Source: an uncultured Clostridia bacterium (GTDB lineage: Bacteria > Bacillota > Clostridia > Oscillospirales > Ruminococcaceae). From it: a DNA stretch of 9,980 nt. Each line of letters begins with the position of its first letter. Position 1 is the first letter of the stretch. A program made the position numbers and the translations under genes. The notes beneath the pieces were generated by a model, which was not told the origin of the DNA, ran no database searches, and saw only the letters and a list, made by a program, of their open reading frames with translations. Shown in pieces: positions 1 to 6,203 of this stretch. The stretch lies in the NCBI GenBank assembly GCA_947631585.1, contig CANRLY010000064.1:1-9980 (forward strand), read 5' to 3'.

Positions 1-64
1 GTGTTTCCGGCTGGGTTGGTGTTTGCTGTGGCTTACCACGCTTTGCCGCAGGACTCTCCATCAC
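1..64. other. Gene-free left edge, possible repeat remnant
   Basis: No coding frame is supported here. The stretch is rich in G and T on the plus strand and loosely resembles the G/T-rich segment between the hairpin clusters near 6030-6070 (both have GTTTCC, then a GTTTGGTG or GTTGGTG-like stretch, then TTTGCTGTGG). It may be the end of another member of the same non-coding repeat family lying left of the window. The similarity was judged by eye only. Confidence 0.25.
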
Positions 65-90
65 AAAAACCGCCCACCGGACGGTGGGCG
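65..90 (-). terminator. Intrinsic terminator of the lipoprotein operon
   Basis: A perfect 9-bp GC-rich stem (71-79 with 82-90, arms CGCCCACCG/CGGTGGGCG, 2-nt loop, or 8 bp with a 4-nt loop) is followed on the minus strand by GTTTTTG. It lies 40 nt beyond the TAA of the lipoprotein gene, as expected for a rho-independent terminator of that unit. Confidence 0.85.
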
Positions 91-130
91 GAATAGGCTT
101 AATTGGCTTAATTGCGGAATGTGAAATTTT

Positions 131-1360
131 TTAGTGGTTTTGTACGCCCAGAGCCTGGAGGGTGTTGAAATCTGCATCGAGGGTGATCTCGCCGGTGGTG
201 GCGTCTACCCGCAGAATGTAATAGTCATCAAACACTCCCTCGTTTCCACAGATAAAGCACCATGTGGGCGTGAAAACTGCCGGCTTTTTGAACTCTTCGA
301 GTTCTGTCTCTAAGTTATCAGGATCTTCGTTACCTCCTTCTATTTTCTTTTGCACGTTTTTGCAGCTATAGCGCAGTTGTATATCCGTAATATTAAATTC
401 CAGCGTCGGAGACAGTTCGTTTTTCAGGATATCCACAGCTTCGCCAAGTGAAATGATCTCATCACATTTCTCTACATCTTGGATCTTATCACCTACTGGG
501 TCATATTCGCAAGATTTTATCCCCCATTTATCAAAAAATGTATTTATATATGAATGCCTATACCATATCGTTGTATCGTCTTTATCTTCTGAATACGGCG
601 ACTGTTGATAATCAAACGTCAGACCTTTATAACTCATTCCATATTCGACCTGTACGCTTTTGCCTACATATTCATCGTTATATTCGATCACACAAACTGG
701 GATCACCTCCAGGTCTTTGTCGATCTTATCGTCACTGCAAACGTCCAGTATCTCCTCCTGCCGCTTTACCAAGTCTGAGATTTTTACGTCATCATCTCCT
801 ATTTTCACAGTTTTATCCATCGTATCATCTTTGATCTTGGTCCTATTTATGAAATTTGCCTTCTCCGGTAAACTCCTTGGATCGCTTACTGTGCCTGCCC
901 AATAATCAAACGTTCCCCACATATATGACGCTTCCGGAAGTACTTGTTTTTTTTCACTTAAATTTTCTTTTCTATTATAGTAATAACAGTCAAGGTTTAA
1001 GTTTTCATCCCATTCATAGGTCACCTGTGATTCCTTGTAGTTATTGCCATAAATATATTTGAAACATTCTTTTGCTTTCGCTTCCACATCGCCGACATCA
1101 CCATATGCACGGTTAAGAACAAGGGTTATTTTGTATAACCCATCGTATTCAGGAATATCTATATTTTCCGGCAAAGTCAGTCCGCCGATAGTTTTTCCGA
1201 GAACGCTGTCCGCATCTTTGAACGCTTCACCGACAGAGACTTTATCCACGTCTTTTGTCGGCATTTGTGTACGCCGCGCATTATCCTGGAAACGGCAAGA
1301 TGTGAAAAGGATCGAACTTAGTAAAAACGGGATCGTTGCTGCGACCAACTGTTTCTTCAT
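131..1360 (-). CDS. Putative lipoprotein, unknown function
   Basis: Unrecognised protein of 409 aa, inferred to be exported and lipid-anchored on the outer face of the cytoplasmic membrane. The N-terminus has two lysines, a hydrophobic stretch (about residues 5-19) and a lipobox-like F-T-S-C with Cys22 as the likely acylated residue; Phe at -3 is tolerated but not ideal. The mature part is acidic and hydrophilic, rich in Asp, Glu, Lys and Tyr, with no second membrane segment. Near the C-terminus LRVDATTGEI resembles the closing strand of PepSY-type domains, a weak hint only. An in-frame ATG lies two codons upstream (1366), but GGTGA sits 6 nt before the ATG at 1360, so that start is preferred. 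It follows the small secreted protein gene by 23 nt without a separate promoter and ends at a strong terminator, so the two are probably co-transcribed. Confidence 0.85.
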   Translation of the reverse strand: MKKQLVAATIPFLLSSILFTSCRFQDNARRTQMPTKDVDKVSVGEAFKDADSVLGKTIGGLTLPENIDIPEYDGLYKITLVLNRAYGDVGDVEAKAKECFKYIYGNNYKESQVTYEWDENLNLDCYYYNRKENLSEKKQVLPEASYMWGTFDYWAGTVSDPRSLPEKANFINRTKIKDDTMDKTVKIGDDDVKISDLVKRQEEILDVCSDDKIDKDLEVIPVCVIEYNDEYVGKSVQVEYGMSYKGLTFDYQQSPYSEDKDDTTIWYRHSYINTFFDKWGIKSCEYDPVGDKIQDVEKCDEIISLGEAVDILKNELSPTLEFNITDIQLRYSCKNVQKKIEGGNEDPDNLETELEEFKKPAVFTPTWCFICGNEGVFDDYYILRVDATTGEITLDADFNTLQALGVQNH

Positions 1361-1383
1361 AATCATTCACCACTAATTCACTA

Positions 1384-1824
1384 TCACACAATAACAACAG
1401 TGCCTGAGGCAGCTGTGTACGAAGTTGATGATGTTGAAAGCGTCACCAAAAGAGTCACTGACCTGCTCAGATTTATATTCAAGTTGTTTCTAGTAACAGT
1501 CCTTCTGCCTGATGATGCTTGTGTCATAGAAACGGTAGTGCTTGCGTTCGTCTTACTGTCGTAATAGGAAAAATTGACTGTTACCGTACCTCCCTTGTAT
1601 AAAGAAATATCATTAACAAACGTTATTGCTTCCGATGATAACAGTCCGCTCATTAAACGACTTTCCTTCTTTTCCGTCACATTAGCAGACGAGGGAGCGC
1701 CCGGAGTGTTGTGCAGATTGTAACTCATATCATATGTAGTCACCGCCCCTGCACTCAGGCTTGCCGCCGCAGAAATTACCACCGCTGCCATTATTGCCGT
1801 TAGCTTCTTGAAAATCTTTTTCAT
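1384..1824 (-). CDS. Small secreted protein, unknown function
   Basis: Unrecognised protein of 146 aa with a clear Sec signal peptide: MKKIFKK, a hydrophobic core (about residues 8-23) and an A-G-A cleavage site after Ala27. The mature part, about 119 aa, is very rich in Ser and Thr, has no Cys, and its alternating polar/aliphatic pattern suggests a beta-rich fold. No catalytic motif, sortase signal or membrane anchor is visible, so it is probably released or held by partners. The frame stays open upstream to 2022, but the ATG at 1824 has an AAGGAGG ribosome site 8 nt away and a promoter lies at 1859-1887 inside the upstream extension, so the longer form is rejected. It is the first gene of a unit with the lipoprotein downstream, so a joint envelope or extracellular role is possible but unproven. 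Confidence 0.85.
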   Translation of the reverse strand: MKKIFKKLTAIMAAVVISAAASLSAGAVTTYDMSYNLHNTPGAPSSANVTEKKESRLMSGLLSSEAITFVNDISLYKGGTVTVNFSYYDSKTNASTTVSMTQASSGRRTVTRNNLNINLSRSVTLLVTLSTSSTSYTAASGTVVIV

Positions 1825-1858
1825 GATTTTTTCCTCCTTAAATTTAATTTGTAATTTA

Positions 1859-1887
1859 ATTGTAGCACTATTATCAAATTTTGTCAA
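1859..1887 (-). promoter_or_regulatory. Sigma-A promoter of the secreted protein/lipoprotein unit
   Basis: On the minus strand a perfect -35 TTGACA (1882-1887), a 17-bp spacer and a -10 TACAAT (1859-1864) preceded by TGC (extended -10). Transcription would start near 1852, about 28 nt upstream of the ATG at 1824, leaving room for the AAGGAGG ribosome site at 1833-1839. Confidence 0.9.
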
Positions 1888-2062
1888 TAAAATTTTTACA
1901 GCATTTTGCACAAATTTCCATGTAAAAAACTGTTTGTGTTTCATATACATACATTTTTCCTGTTGTTTGAGATACAAGGGGCGGTGTTCCTGCTGGACAT
2001 GGTGGTGTTTGCGGCGGCGCAATGTTTCCTTTTACATTCTGAAAAAGCTTTGGCTGGCGGCG

Positions 2063-2091
2063 TTGACAGGGCGGTGCGGTTGTGGTATACT
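2063..2091 (+). promoter_or_regulatory. Sigma-A promoter of the FemAB-like gene
   Basis: TTGACA (2063-2068), a 17-bp spacer and TATACT (2086-2091), with TGG immediately before the -10 (extended -10). The gene starts 32 nt downstream with AAGGA at 2111-2115, 8 nt before the ATG. This promoter is divergent from the one at 1859-1887; about 175 bp separate their -35 boxes. Confidence 0.9.
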
Positions 2092-2123
2092 ATTTTTAAA
2101 TATTTACGACAAGGATTGATCGC

Positions 2124-3236
2124 ATGGAACTTATAGACAAGAACAACAAAGAGCTTTGCAGGGAGTTTGAAGAGTTTGCTTCCACCCACAAAAACGGCGT
2201 TTTCATGCAGTCGCTAAGGTGGGTAAATGTCAAGGACAACTGGGGTTGGGACGCCGTTATCTCTAGAGACGGCAGCGGAAAGATCAGGGGCACTTGTCTG
2301 GTGCTTATCAAAAAGATCCCTATTCTCGGCTGCACTTTTCTTTACGCTCCCCACGGTCCGGTCTGCGATTACAGGGACAAGGAGGTACTTGCTGACCTGC
2401 TGTCCGGAGTCAAGGCTCTTGCAAAAAAATACAAGTCCTATGAATTTATGTGGGATCCGTGTTTTGAGGAAAAAGAGACAGACATTACCGAACTTATGAG
2501 AAGTCTGGGATTTTCTCACATTGACGATGCGCCGGAGCTTTCCACCATACAGGCAAGAAACAATTATATGCTGCGAAACATCGAGGGCAAGACTGAGGAA
2601 GAAGTCATGCAGACTTTCAAGTCCGACTGGCGCAACAGGATAAGGAAAGCTTCGAGGAAAGGTGTAGTTTGCCGTGCCTGCGGGAAAGAAGCTCTTGATG
2701 ATTTTTACCCCATGATGATAGAAACGGGCAAGCGTGACGGATTTTCCATTCGGTCTAAAGAATATTTTGCGAAAATGCTCGATGCGCTGGGTGAAAAGCA
2801 CTGTCGGCTGTTTGTATGTTACTATGAGGAAGAGGGGCAGGAGCCGATACCGGTCTCAGGTGCGGTGACCACTCAATACGCCGGCAAGACCTGTTATGTT
2901 TACGGGGCTTCGGCGAACCATCACCGCAACACATACCCGAATTACCTCATGCAGTGGACTATGATACAGTGGGCTATCTCAGGGGGAAATTTCATTTACG
3001 ATTTTCAGGGGATACCTTTTTACAAAGACGAGACTCACCCCAATTACGGCGTATACAAGTTCAAGAAAGGCTTCAACGGTGAAGTTGTCACATACGCCGG
3101 AGAATTTTTCTACACGTTTTCGCATTTCAAGAAGAAGCTGGTAGGTTTTGCGGAGAAGTGTTACAGGAAGCTGCACAGGTTAAAGACCTTACGTTTACTA
3201 AAGCACAGGACGGCTGAAAGTTCGGGAGAACAGTAA
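2124..3236 (+). CDS. FemAB/FemX-family peptidoglycan aminoacyltransferase
   Basis: Likely transfers amino acids from aminoacyl-tRNA to the lysine or equivalent side chain of peptidoglycan precursors (interpeptide bridge synthesis), acting at the cytoplasmic face of the membrane. The 370-aa protein has the two tandem GNAT-like halves of the family. Visible marks are SDWRNRIRKASRKGV (about 167-181), CYVYGAS (257-263), P-x-Y-x-x-Q-W near 272-278 followed by IYDFQG (291-296), and GVYKFKKGFNG (309-319), all typical of FemAB/FemX C-terminal halves. There is no long coiled-coil tRNA-synthetase-like arm, so it resembles short FemX-type enzymes rather than staphylococcal FemA/B. The C-terminal 40 residues are strongly basic, possibly for membrane or tRNA contact. 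The start is fixed by AAGGA 8 nt upstream. It is transcribed alone from its own promoter. Which amino acid is added, and to which position, cannot be read from the sequence; a role outside cell-wall synthesis is possible. Confidence 0.9.
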   Translation: MELIDKNNKELCREFEEFASTHKNGVFMQSLRWVNVKDNWGWDAVISRDGSGKIRGTCLVLIKKIPILGCTFLYAPHGPVCDYRDKEVLADLLSGVKALAKKYKSYEFMWDPCFEEKETDITELMRSLGFSHIDDAPELSTIQARNNYMLRNIEGKTEEEVMQTFKSDWRNRIRKASRKGVVCRACGKEALDDFYPMMIETGKRDGFSIRSKEYFAKMLDALGEKHCRLFVCYYEEEGQEPIPVSGAVTTQYAGKTCYVYGASANHHRNTYPNYLMQWTMIQWAISGGNFIYDFQGIPFYKDETHPNYGVYKFKKGFNGEVVTYAGEFFYTFSHFKKKLVGFAEKCYRKLHRLKTLRLLKHRTAESSGEQ

Positions 3237-3284
3237 AATTCCCTCGCCGTGAGGTGAAAAGCAGTTTTTCGTCAAGAACAGGCG

Positions 3285-3440
3285 GCAGACCGCAGGCATA
3301 CTGGTCTGTCGGTCAACCTCTGTCAGCTTCGCTGACTCCTCCCCACTGGGGGAGACCTCGTATAGCAAGGGCTGGCAACGACGTATTGGCGGAAATACGC
3401 TTGCAAAAACCGACTTGTGTTCGTCTATCCACTGCTATAC
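3285..3440. repeat. Palindrome-rich intergenic element
   Basis: Between the FemAB-like gene and its terminator lie several hairpins: CAGACC/GGTCTG (3286-3291 with 3303-3308), GTCAGC-TTC-GCTGAC (3322-3336), CTCCCC/GGGGAG (3339-3344 with 3349-3354), and an 8-bp inverted repeat GTATAGCA/TGCTATAC (3360-3367 with 3433-3440) enclosing an ACGTATT/AATACG stem-like segment. The combination of a GTCAGC-TTC-GCTGAC hairpin and a CTCCCC..GGGGAG hairpin resembles dispersed intergenic repeats common in gut Clostridia (recalled, not searched). No ORF here has a credible start or composition. Confidence 0.5.
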
Positions 3441-3446
3441 AAAAGC

Positions 3447-3487
3447 AAAAATCCCTCGGTACTCTGAGAGTTCCGGGGGGATTTTTT
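3447..3487. terminator. Two-way intrinsic terminator between convergent genes
   Basis: AAAAATCCCTCGG (3447-3459) pairs with CCGGGGGGATTTTT (3473-3486) with one bulge or wobble, around an inner ACTC/GAGT stem. The plus strand ends in ATTTTTT, the minus strand in GGGATTTTT, so it can stop transcripts from both sides: the plus-strand FemAB-like gene and the minus-strand gene whose stop codon is only 8 nt away. Confidence 0.85.
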
Positions 3488-3494
3488 GAATTTT

Positions 3495-4175
3495 TCATTT
3501 TTTCTTATTCTTTTTGAACTTAAAGATCCCTGCTATCAGCAGGAGGGCTGCCATCACGCCGCCAGCCACTTTAGCGGAGCGTTTGACCGATCTTTCGGTA
3601 GCTTTAAAGTTTTTGCCGAACAATTTTATCTGGACGCAGTTATCCTCATCAGGGGGATAGCCGTTTTCAAACACTACGTTAGGTCTATAGGGGGCGTCGG
3701 GCGAAAGATTATCGCCTGTGACATACTCATACTCGCAGACAGGTGCGGCGTGAGCTAAAGTCGTCACAGCTCCCATAGCGTTAAATCGGAGGGTAGTTTT
3801 TGCATCGTCGGGGGTCCTGAACGGCACAGCGAACAGATACCAGCCGTTTTTGACCAGAGCCGGCAGCAAATAGTTACGGTTAAGTTTAAAGACAAGTCTG
3901 CCGTCCCAGTCGTCGCCGAACCAGATCTCAAGGCCGCAGGTCTCGTCGCCGTTTTTATTTTCGCCGCCATTGAGCCAGAAGTCGAAGATATACTCGGTAT
4001 TTGGTTCGAGCTGCATTTCGGCACGGAGTGCAGTAAAGCTCCAATCCCAGTCGGCTATCTGCCAGGCGGAAGTTTCCTTTCCATCGAAGCCGGCTATCTT
4101 TACTATCTTACCTTTACCAGACGATATTTTCTCATCGAGCCACCACTGTTCAGGTTCAAACAGCAGATTTTTCAC
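3495..4175 (-). CDS. C-terminally membrane-anchored protein, unknown function
   Basis: Unrecognised protein of 226 aa starting at a GTG. There is no signal peptide. The body (about residues 8-150) is rich in Trp and aromatic residues with a W-x-x-x-P/Asn-Gly-rich pattern that looks like a beta-sandwich, carbohydrate-binding or galactose-binding-like domain; that is an impression of fold, not a family assignment. Then comes a polar linker and a single hydrophobic segment (about 203-218, VAGGVMAALLLIAGIF) flanked by basic residues and ending KFKKNKKK. This layout is a tail anchor. The open frame extends upstream to an ATG at 4253, but that extension is the promoter itself (4215-4243). The GTG at 4175 has AAAGGGG 8 nt upstream and is therefore chosen. 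It is monocistronic between two terminators. Topology (body inside or outside) is unresolved: without a signal peptide the body is probably cytoplasmic. Confidence 0.8.
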   Translation of the reverse strand: MKNLLFEPEQWWLDEKISSGKGKIVKIAGFDGKETSAWQIADWDWSFTALRAEMQLEPNTEYIFDFWLNGGENKNGDETCGLEIWFGDDWDGRLVFKLNRNYLLPALVKNGWYLFAVPFRTPDDAKTTLRFNAMGAVTTLAHAAPVCEYEYVTGDNLSPDAPYRPNVVFENGYPPDEDNCVQIKLFGKNFKATERSVKRSAKVAGGVMAALLLIAGIFKFKKNKKK

Positions 4176-4214
4176 ATTGATATCCCCTTTCGCATTAATT
4201 AACTTTCCGAAATA

Positions 4215-4243
4215 AATATAGCACGATATTTTCCGATTGTCAA
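4215..4243 (-). promoter_or_regulatory. Sigma-A promoter of the tail-anchored protein gene
   Basis: Minus strand: TTGACA (4238-4243), a 17-bp spacer, TATATT (4215-4220) with TGC before it (extended -10). Transcription would start near 4208, 33 nt upstream of the GTG start. It lies inside the 5' part of the maximal open frame, which rules out the longer protein. Confidence 0.9.
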
Positions 4244-4257
4244 CCTTCAGCAATTAC

Positions 4258-4293
4258 AAAACGCAGTCTTTGGTCTCCCTCAGGCTGCGTTTT
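4258..4293 (-). terminator. Intrinsic terminator downstream of metY
   Basis: AAAACGCAG (4258-4266) and CTGCGTTTT (4285-4293) form a perfect 9-bp stem. On the minus strand it ends in CTGCGTTTTG, a modest U-run; on the plus strand the U-run is longer (7 T), though no plus-strand gene precedes it. It lies about 60 nt beyond the metY stop and just upstream of the next promoter, insulating the two units. Smaller CCGC/GCGG hairpins lie at 4305-4317 and 4327-4337. Confidence 0.7.
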
Positions 4294-4354
4294 TTTGTTA
4301 TTTTCCGCTTAGTGCGGTCATTACATGCGGCGTCCGCCTGCTGTGGAGGTCTGA

Positions 4355-5650
4355 TCAGATAGCTTTGAAAGCTTCTTCAAGGTCGAAGATAAGGTCGTCG
4401 ATGTGTTCCGTGCCGATGGAGAGCCTTACGGTGCTGGGTCTGATGCCCTGGTCAAGCAGTTCTTCTTCCGTCAGCTGGGAGTGAGTTGTGCTGGCAGGGT
4501 GTATCACCAGAGACTTCACGTCTGCAACGTTTGCCAGCAGAGAAAAGATCTGTAAGCTGTCAATGAACTTCTTCGCCTGCTCTGAGCCGCCTTTTACATC
4601 AAAGGTGAATATCGAGCCTGCGCCGTTGGGGAAAAACTTTTCGTACAGGGCGTGGTCAGGGTGTTCCGGCAGAGAGGGGTGGTTCACCCTTTCTACCTTG
4701 GGGTGAGACTTTAGGTAGTCAACGACTTTGAGAGCGTTCTCAACGTGCCGTTCAACACGGAGGGAAAGGGTCTCAAGTCCTTGCAGGAGCAGGAACGCAT
4801 TAAACGGCGAAATGGCAGCTCCCGTATCACGCAGGAGTATAGCACGGATCTTTGTAACAAACGCCGCCGCTCCTACCGCTTTTGTAAAGGAAATGCCGTG
4901 GTAGCTGGGGTCGGGTTCTGTCAGAGACGAGAATTTTCCGCTTGCTTCCCAATCAAATTTTCCGCTGTCAACTATCACTCCGCCGAGAGTTGTACCGTGG
5001 CCGCCGATGAATTTAGTTGCTGAGTGAACGACTATGTCTGCGCCGTGCTCTATAGGTCTTATCAGATAGGGCGTGCCGAAGGTGTTGTCGATAACCAGCG
5101 GAATGGAGTTCTGGTGGGCTATTTCAGCCAGGGAGTCTATGTCTGCAATGTCACTGTTGGGGTTTCCCAGGGTCTCTACAAATATCGCCTTGGTGTCAGG
5201 TCTGATGGCGGCTTTTACTTCTTCCAGATCGTGGATATTAACGAAAGTCGTGGATATTCCATATTGAGGAAGAGTATGGGCAAGCAGGTTATAAGTTCCG
5301 CCGTAAATAGTTTTTTGAGAAACTATATTATCGCCTGCATGGGCAAGATTTTCAAGAGTGTAAGTAATTGCCGCCGCACCGGAAGCCACGCCAAGAGCCG
5401 CAACACCGCCCTCCAGGGCAGCCATTCTCTGCTCAAAAACGTCCTGGGTGGAATTTGTCAGTCTGCCGTAAATATTTCCGGCGTCCGCAAGCCCGAAACG
5501 AGCCGCAGCGTGGGCGGAATCGTTAAAAACGTAAGCGGTCGTCTGGTAAATGGGCACAGCCCTTGCCCCGGTGGTGGGGTCAGCCTTTTCCTGACCGGCG
5601 TGTATCTGCCTGGTCTCAAACTTCAGATTTTTTCTATCAATGATCGCCAT
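4355..5650 (-). CDS. metY: O-acetylhomoserine sulfhydrylase (MetY)
   Basis: PLP-dependent cytoplasmic enzyme of the Cys/Met metabolism family, predicted to make homocysteine from O-acetylhomoserine and sulfide in methionine synthesis; some members also accept O-acetylserine. The 431-aa length fits MetY, which is longer than MetB or MetC (about 380-400). Visible marks: FETRQIHAGQ at the N-terminus, PIYQTTAYVF (33-42), YGR (61-63) for phosphate contact from the neighbouring subunit, ASGAAA (89-94), VETLGNPN (158-165), VIDNTFGTP (186-194) with Asp188 facing the pyridine nitrogen, and HSATKFIGGHG (209-219) with Lys213 as the PLP-binding lysine. The C-terminal domain includes VIHPASTTHSQL and RPSTVRLSIGTEHIDDL. 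The start has AAGGA about 10 nt upstream. It is a single-gene unit with its own promoter and a leader holding a short ORF that ends in Cys. It is distinguishable from cystathionine gamma-synthase by length and by the long insert around 240-265. Confidence 0.94.
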   Translation of the reverse strand: MAIIDRKNLKFETRQIHAGQEKADPTTGARAVPIYQTTAYVFNDSAHAAARFGLADAGNIYGRLTNSTQDVFEQRMAALEGGVAALGVASGAAAITYTLENLAHAGDNIVSQKTIYGGTYNLLAHTLPQYGISTTFVNIHDLEEVKAAIRPDTKAIFVETLGNPNSDIADIDSLAEIAHQNSIPLVIDNTFGTPYLIRPIEHGADIVVHSATKFIGGHGTTLGGVIVDSGKFDWEASGKFSSLTEPDPSYHGISFTKAVGAAAFVTKIRAILLRDTGAAISPFNAFLLLQGLETLSLRVERHVENALKVVDYLKSHPKVERVNHPSLPEHPDHALYEKFFPNGAGSIFTFDVKGGSEQAKKFIDSLQIFSLLANVADVKSLVIHPASTTHSQLTEEELLDQGIRPSTVRLSIGTEHIDDLIFDLEEAFKAI

Positions 5651-5706
5651 GATCTATCTTTCCTTTCGATTTAAATTAATTAAAACAGTGATTTTTCGCA
5701 TGATAT

Positions 5707-5751
5707 TCAACATCGCCGATACATTCGGAAGTATTTTTTCTGGTCTCCCAT
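5707..5751 (-). CDS. Short leader ORF ending Arg-Arg-Cys, upstream of metY
   Basis: A 14-codon ORF in the metY leader encoding MGDQKKYFRMYRRC followed by TGA. It has a ribosome site GGAG (5761-5764) 9 nt before its ATG, starts about 50 nt after the predicted transcript start, and ends 56 nt before the metY ATG. Its last sense codon is Cys, directly before the stop, after the codons CGG CGA. A leader peptide whose translation ends on the amino acid made through the downstream pathway is the known plan for attenuation or ribosome-stalling control, so a cysteine- or sulfur-sensing role is inferred. The open frame extends much further upstream, but that part crosses the promoter and hairpin repeats and is not coding. 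An in-frame ATG at 5766 would add five codons but lacks a ribosome site. No strong terminator hairpin lies between it and metY, so control, if any, may be translational. Confidence 0.55.
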   Translation of the reverse strand: MGDQKKYFRMYRRC

Positions 5752-5775
5752 AAACTCACGCTCCATTTTTATTGT

Positions 5776-5798
5776 ATTCATATATGAAAAGTATGAAT
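5776..5798 (-). promoter_or_regulatory. Hairpin in the metY leader
   Basis: In the transcript ATTCATA and TATGAAT form a perfect 7-bp stem with a 9-nt loop, near the predicted 5' end and before the leader ORF. The loop contains CUUUUC, able to pair with GAAAGG of the metY ribosome site with one wobble. The stem is seen directly; the loop/ribosome-site pairing is speculative. Confidence 0.35.
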
Positions 5799-5809
5799 TG
5801 CTGTAACAA

Positions 5810-5838
5810 ATAATAGCACAGAGTTGGCGGTATGTCAA
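5810..5838 (-). promoter_or_regulatory. Sigma-A promoter of metY
   Basis: Minus strand: TTGACA (5833-5838), a 17-bp spacer, TATTAT (5810-5815), preceded by TGTGC (extended -10). The start near 5803 gives a leader of roughly 150 nt, far longer than those of the other genes here, with room for regulation. No T-box signature (TGGNACCGCG) and no recognisable SAM riboswitch is present in that leader. Confidence 0.9.
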
Positions 5839-5932
5839 GGGGAAACGGAAAATTCGGCGCAATGCACAAAATTCCAGTCCGTGTGCGCCGGCAGTTGTGC
5901 AAAATTTACAAACTGTGTGTGGATGGTGTTTT

Positions 5933-6002
5933 CTGTGCGCAACGGACGTTGCGCACAGACTTGCGGTGGCAACGCCGCCGCACACACAAGCAGCTTCGCT
6001 GC
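5933..6002. repeat. Hairpin cluster 1
   Basis: Three adjacent hairpins: a perfect 12-bp stem with GA loop (5933-5944 with 5947-5958, core GTGCGCAACG/CGTTGCGCAC); TGCGGTGGC/GCCGCCGCA (5962-5970 with 5974-5982, one G-T pair, 3-nt loop); and GCAGC-TTC-GCTGC (5990-6002). The order long palindrome, TGCGGYGGC hairpin, GCAGC hairpin is the same as in cluster 2 at 6136-6203, and the first two modules recur in reversed order at 9443-9490. Confidence 0.8.
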
Positions 6003-6135
6003 GTGCCGTGAGGTGGGCGTAGTCGGGTTTCCCTGCTCCAGTTTGGTGATGAAGCTTTGCTGTGGTTTCGGTCGGTGGGTGAAAGTTGGTTTCCCTGCCT
6101 TGGTCTGGTATTGGAACTGTAGTACGTTCCCCAGG

Positions 6136-6203
6136 CGTGCGCAACGGACGTTGCGCACGGGTTTGCGGCAGCGATGCCGCCGCAAACCCGCAGCGAAGCT
6201 GCG
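6136..6203. repeat. Hairpin cluster 2
   Basis: Three adjacent hairpins: CGTGCGCAACG-GA-CGTTGCGCACG (6136-6159, 11-bp perfect stem); an 11-bp stem GGGTTTGCGGC/GCCGCAAACCC (6159-6169 with 6179-6189); and CGCAGC-GAA-GCTGCG (6189-6203). It has the same module order as cluster 1 about 200 bp to the left, but the middle stem has been extended and altered on both arms together, which suggests the pairing is kept. Confidence 0.8.

Noticed and set aside
1825..2022. 66-codon N-terminal extension of the small secreted protein
   Set aside because: It contains the promoter and the AAGGAGG site, and the signal peptide begins exactly at the ATG at 1824.
3254..3517. 87-codon plus-strand frame after the FemAB-like gene
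   Set aside because: It spans palindromes and the terminator, lacks a ribosome site and has no coding character.
4176..4253. 26-codon N-terminal extension of the tail-anchored protein
   Set aside because: A TTGACA/17/TATATT promoter lies inside it, so the transcript cannot encode it; the GTG at 4175 has a good ribosome site.
5651..5810. T-box or SAM riboswitch in the metY leader
   Set aside because: Neither the T-box TGGNACCGCG signature nor a recognisable SAM aptamer core or terminator hairpin with U-run is present.
6136..6203. Intrinsic terminator of the comM operon
   Set aside because: The stems are strong, but no U-run follows on either strand.
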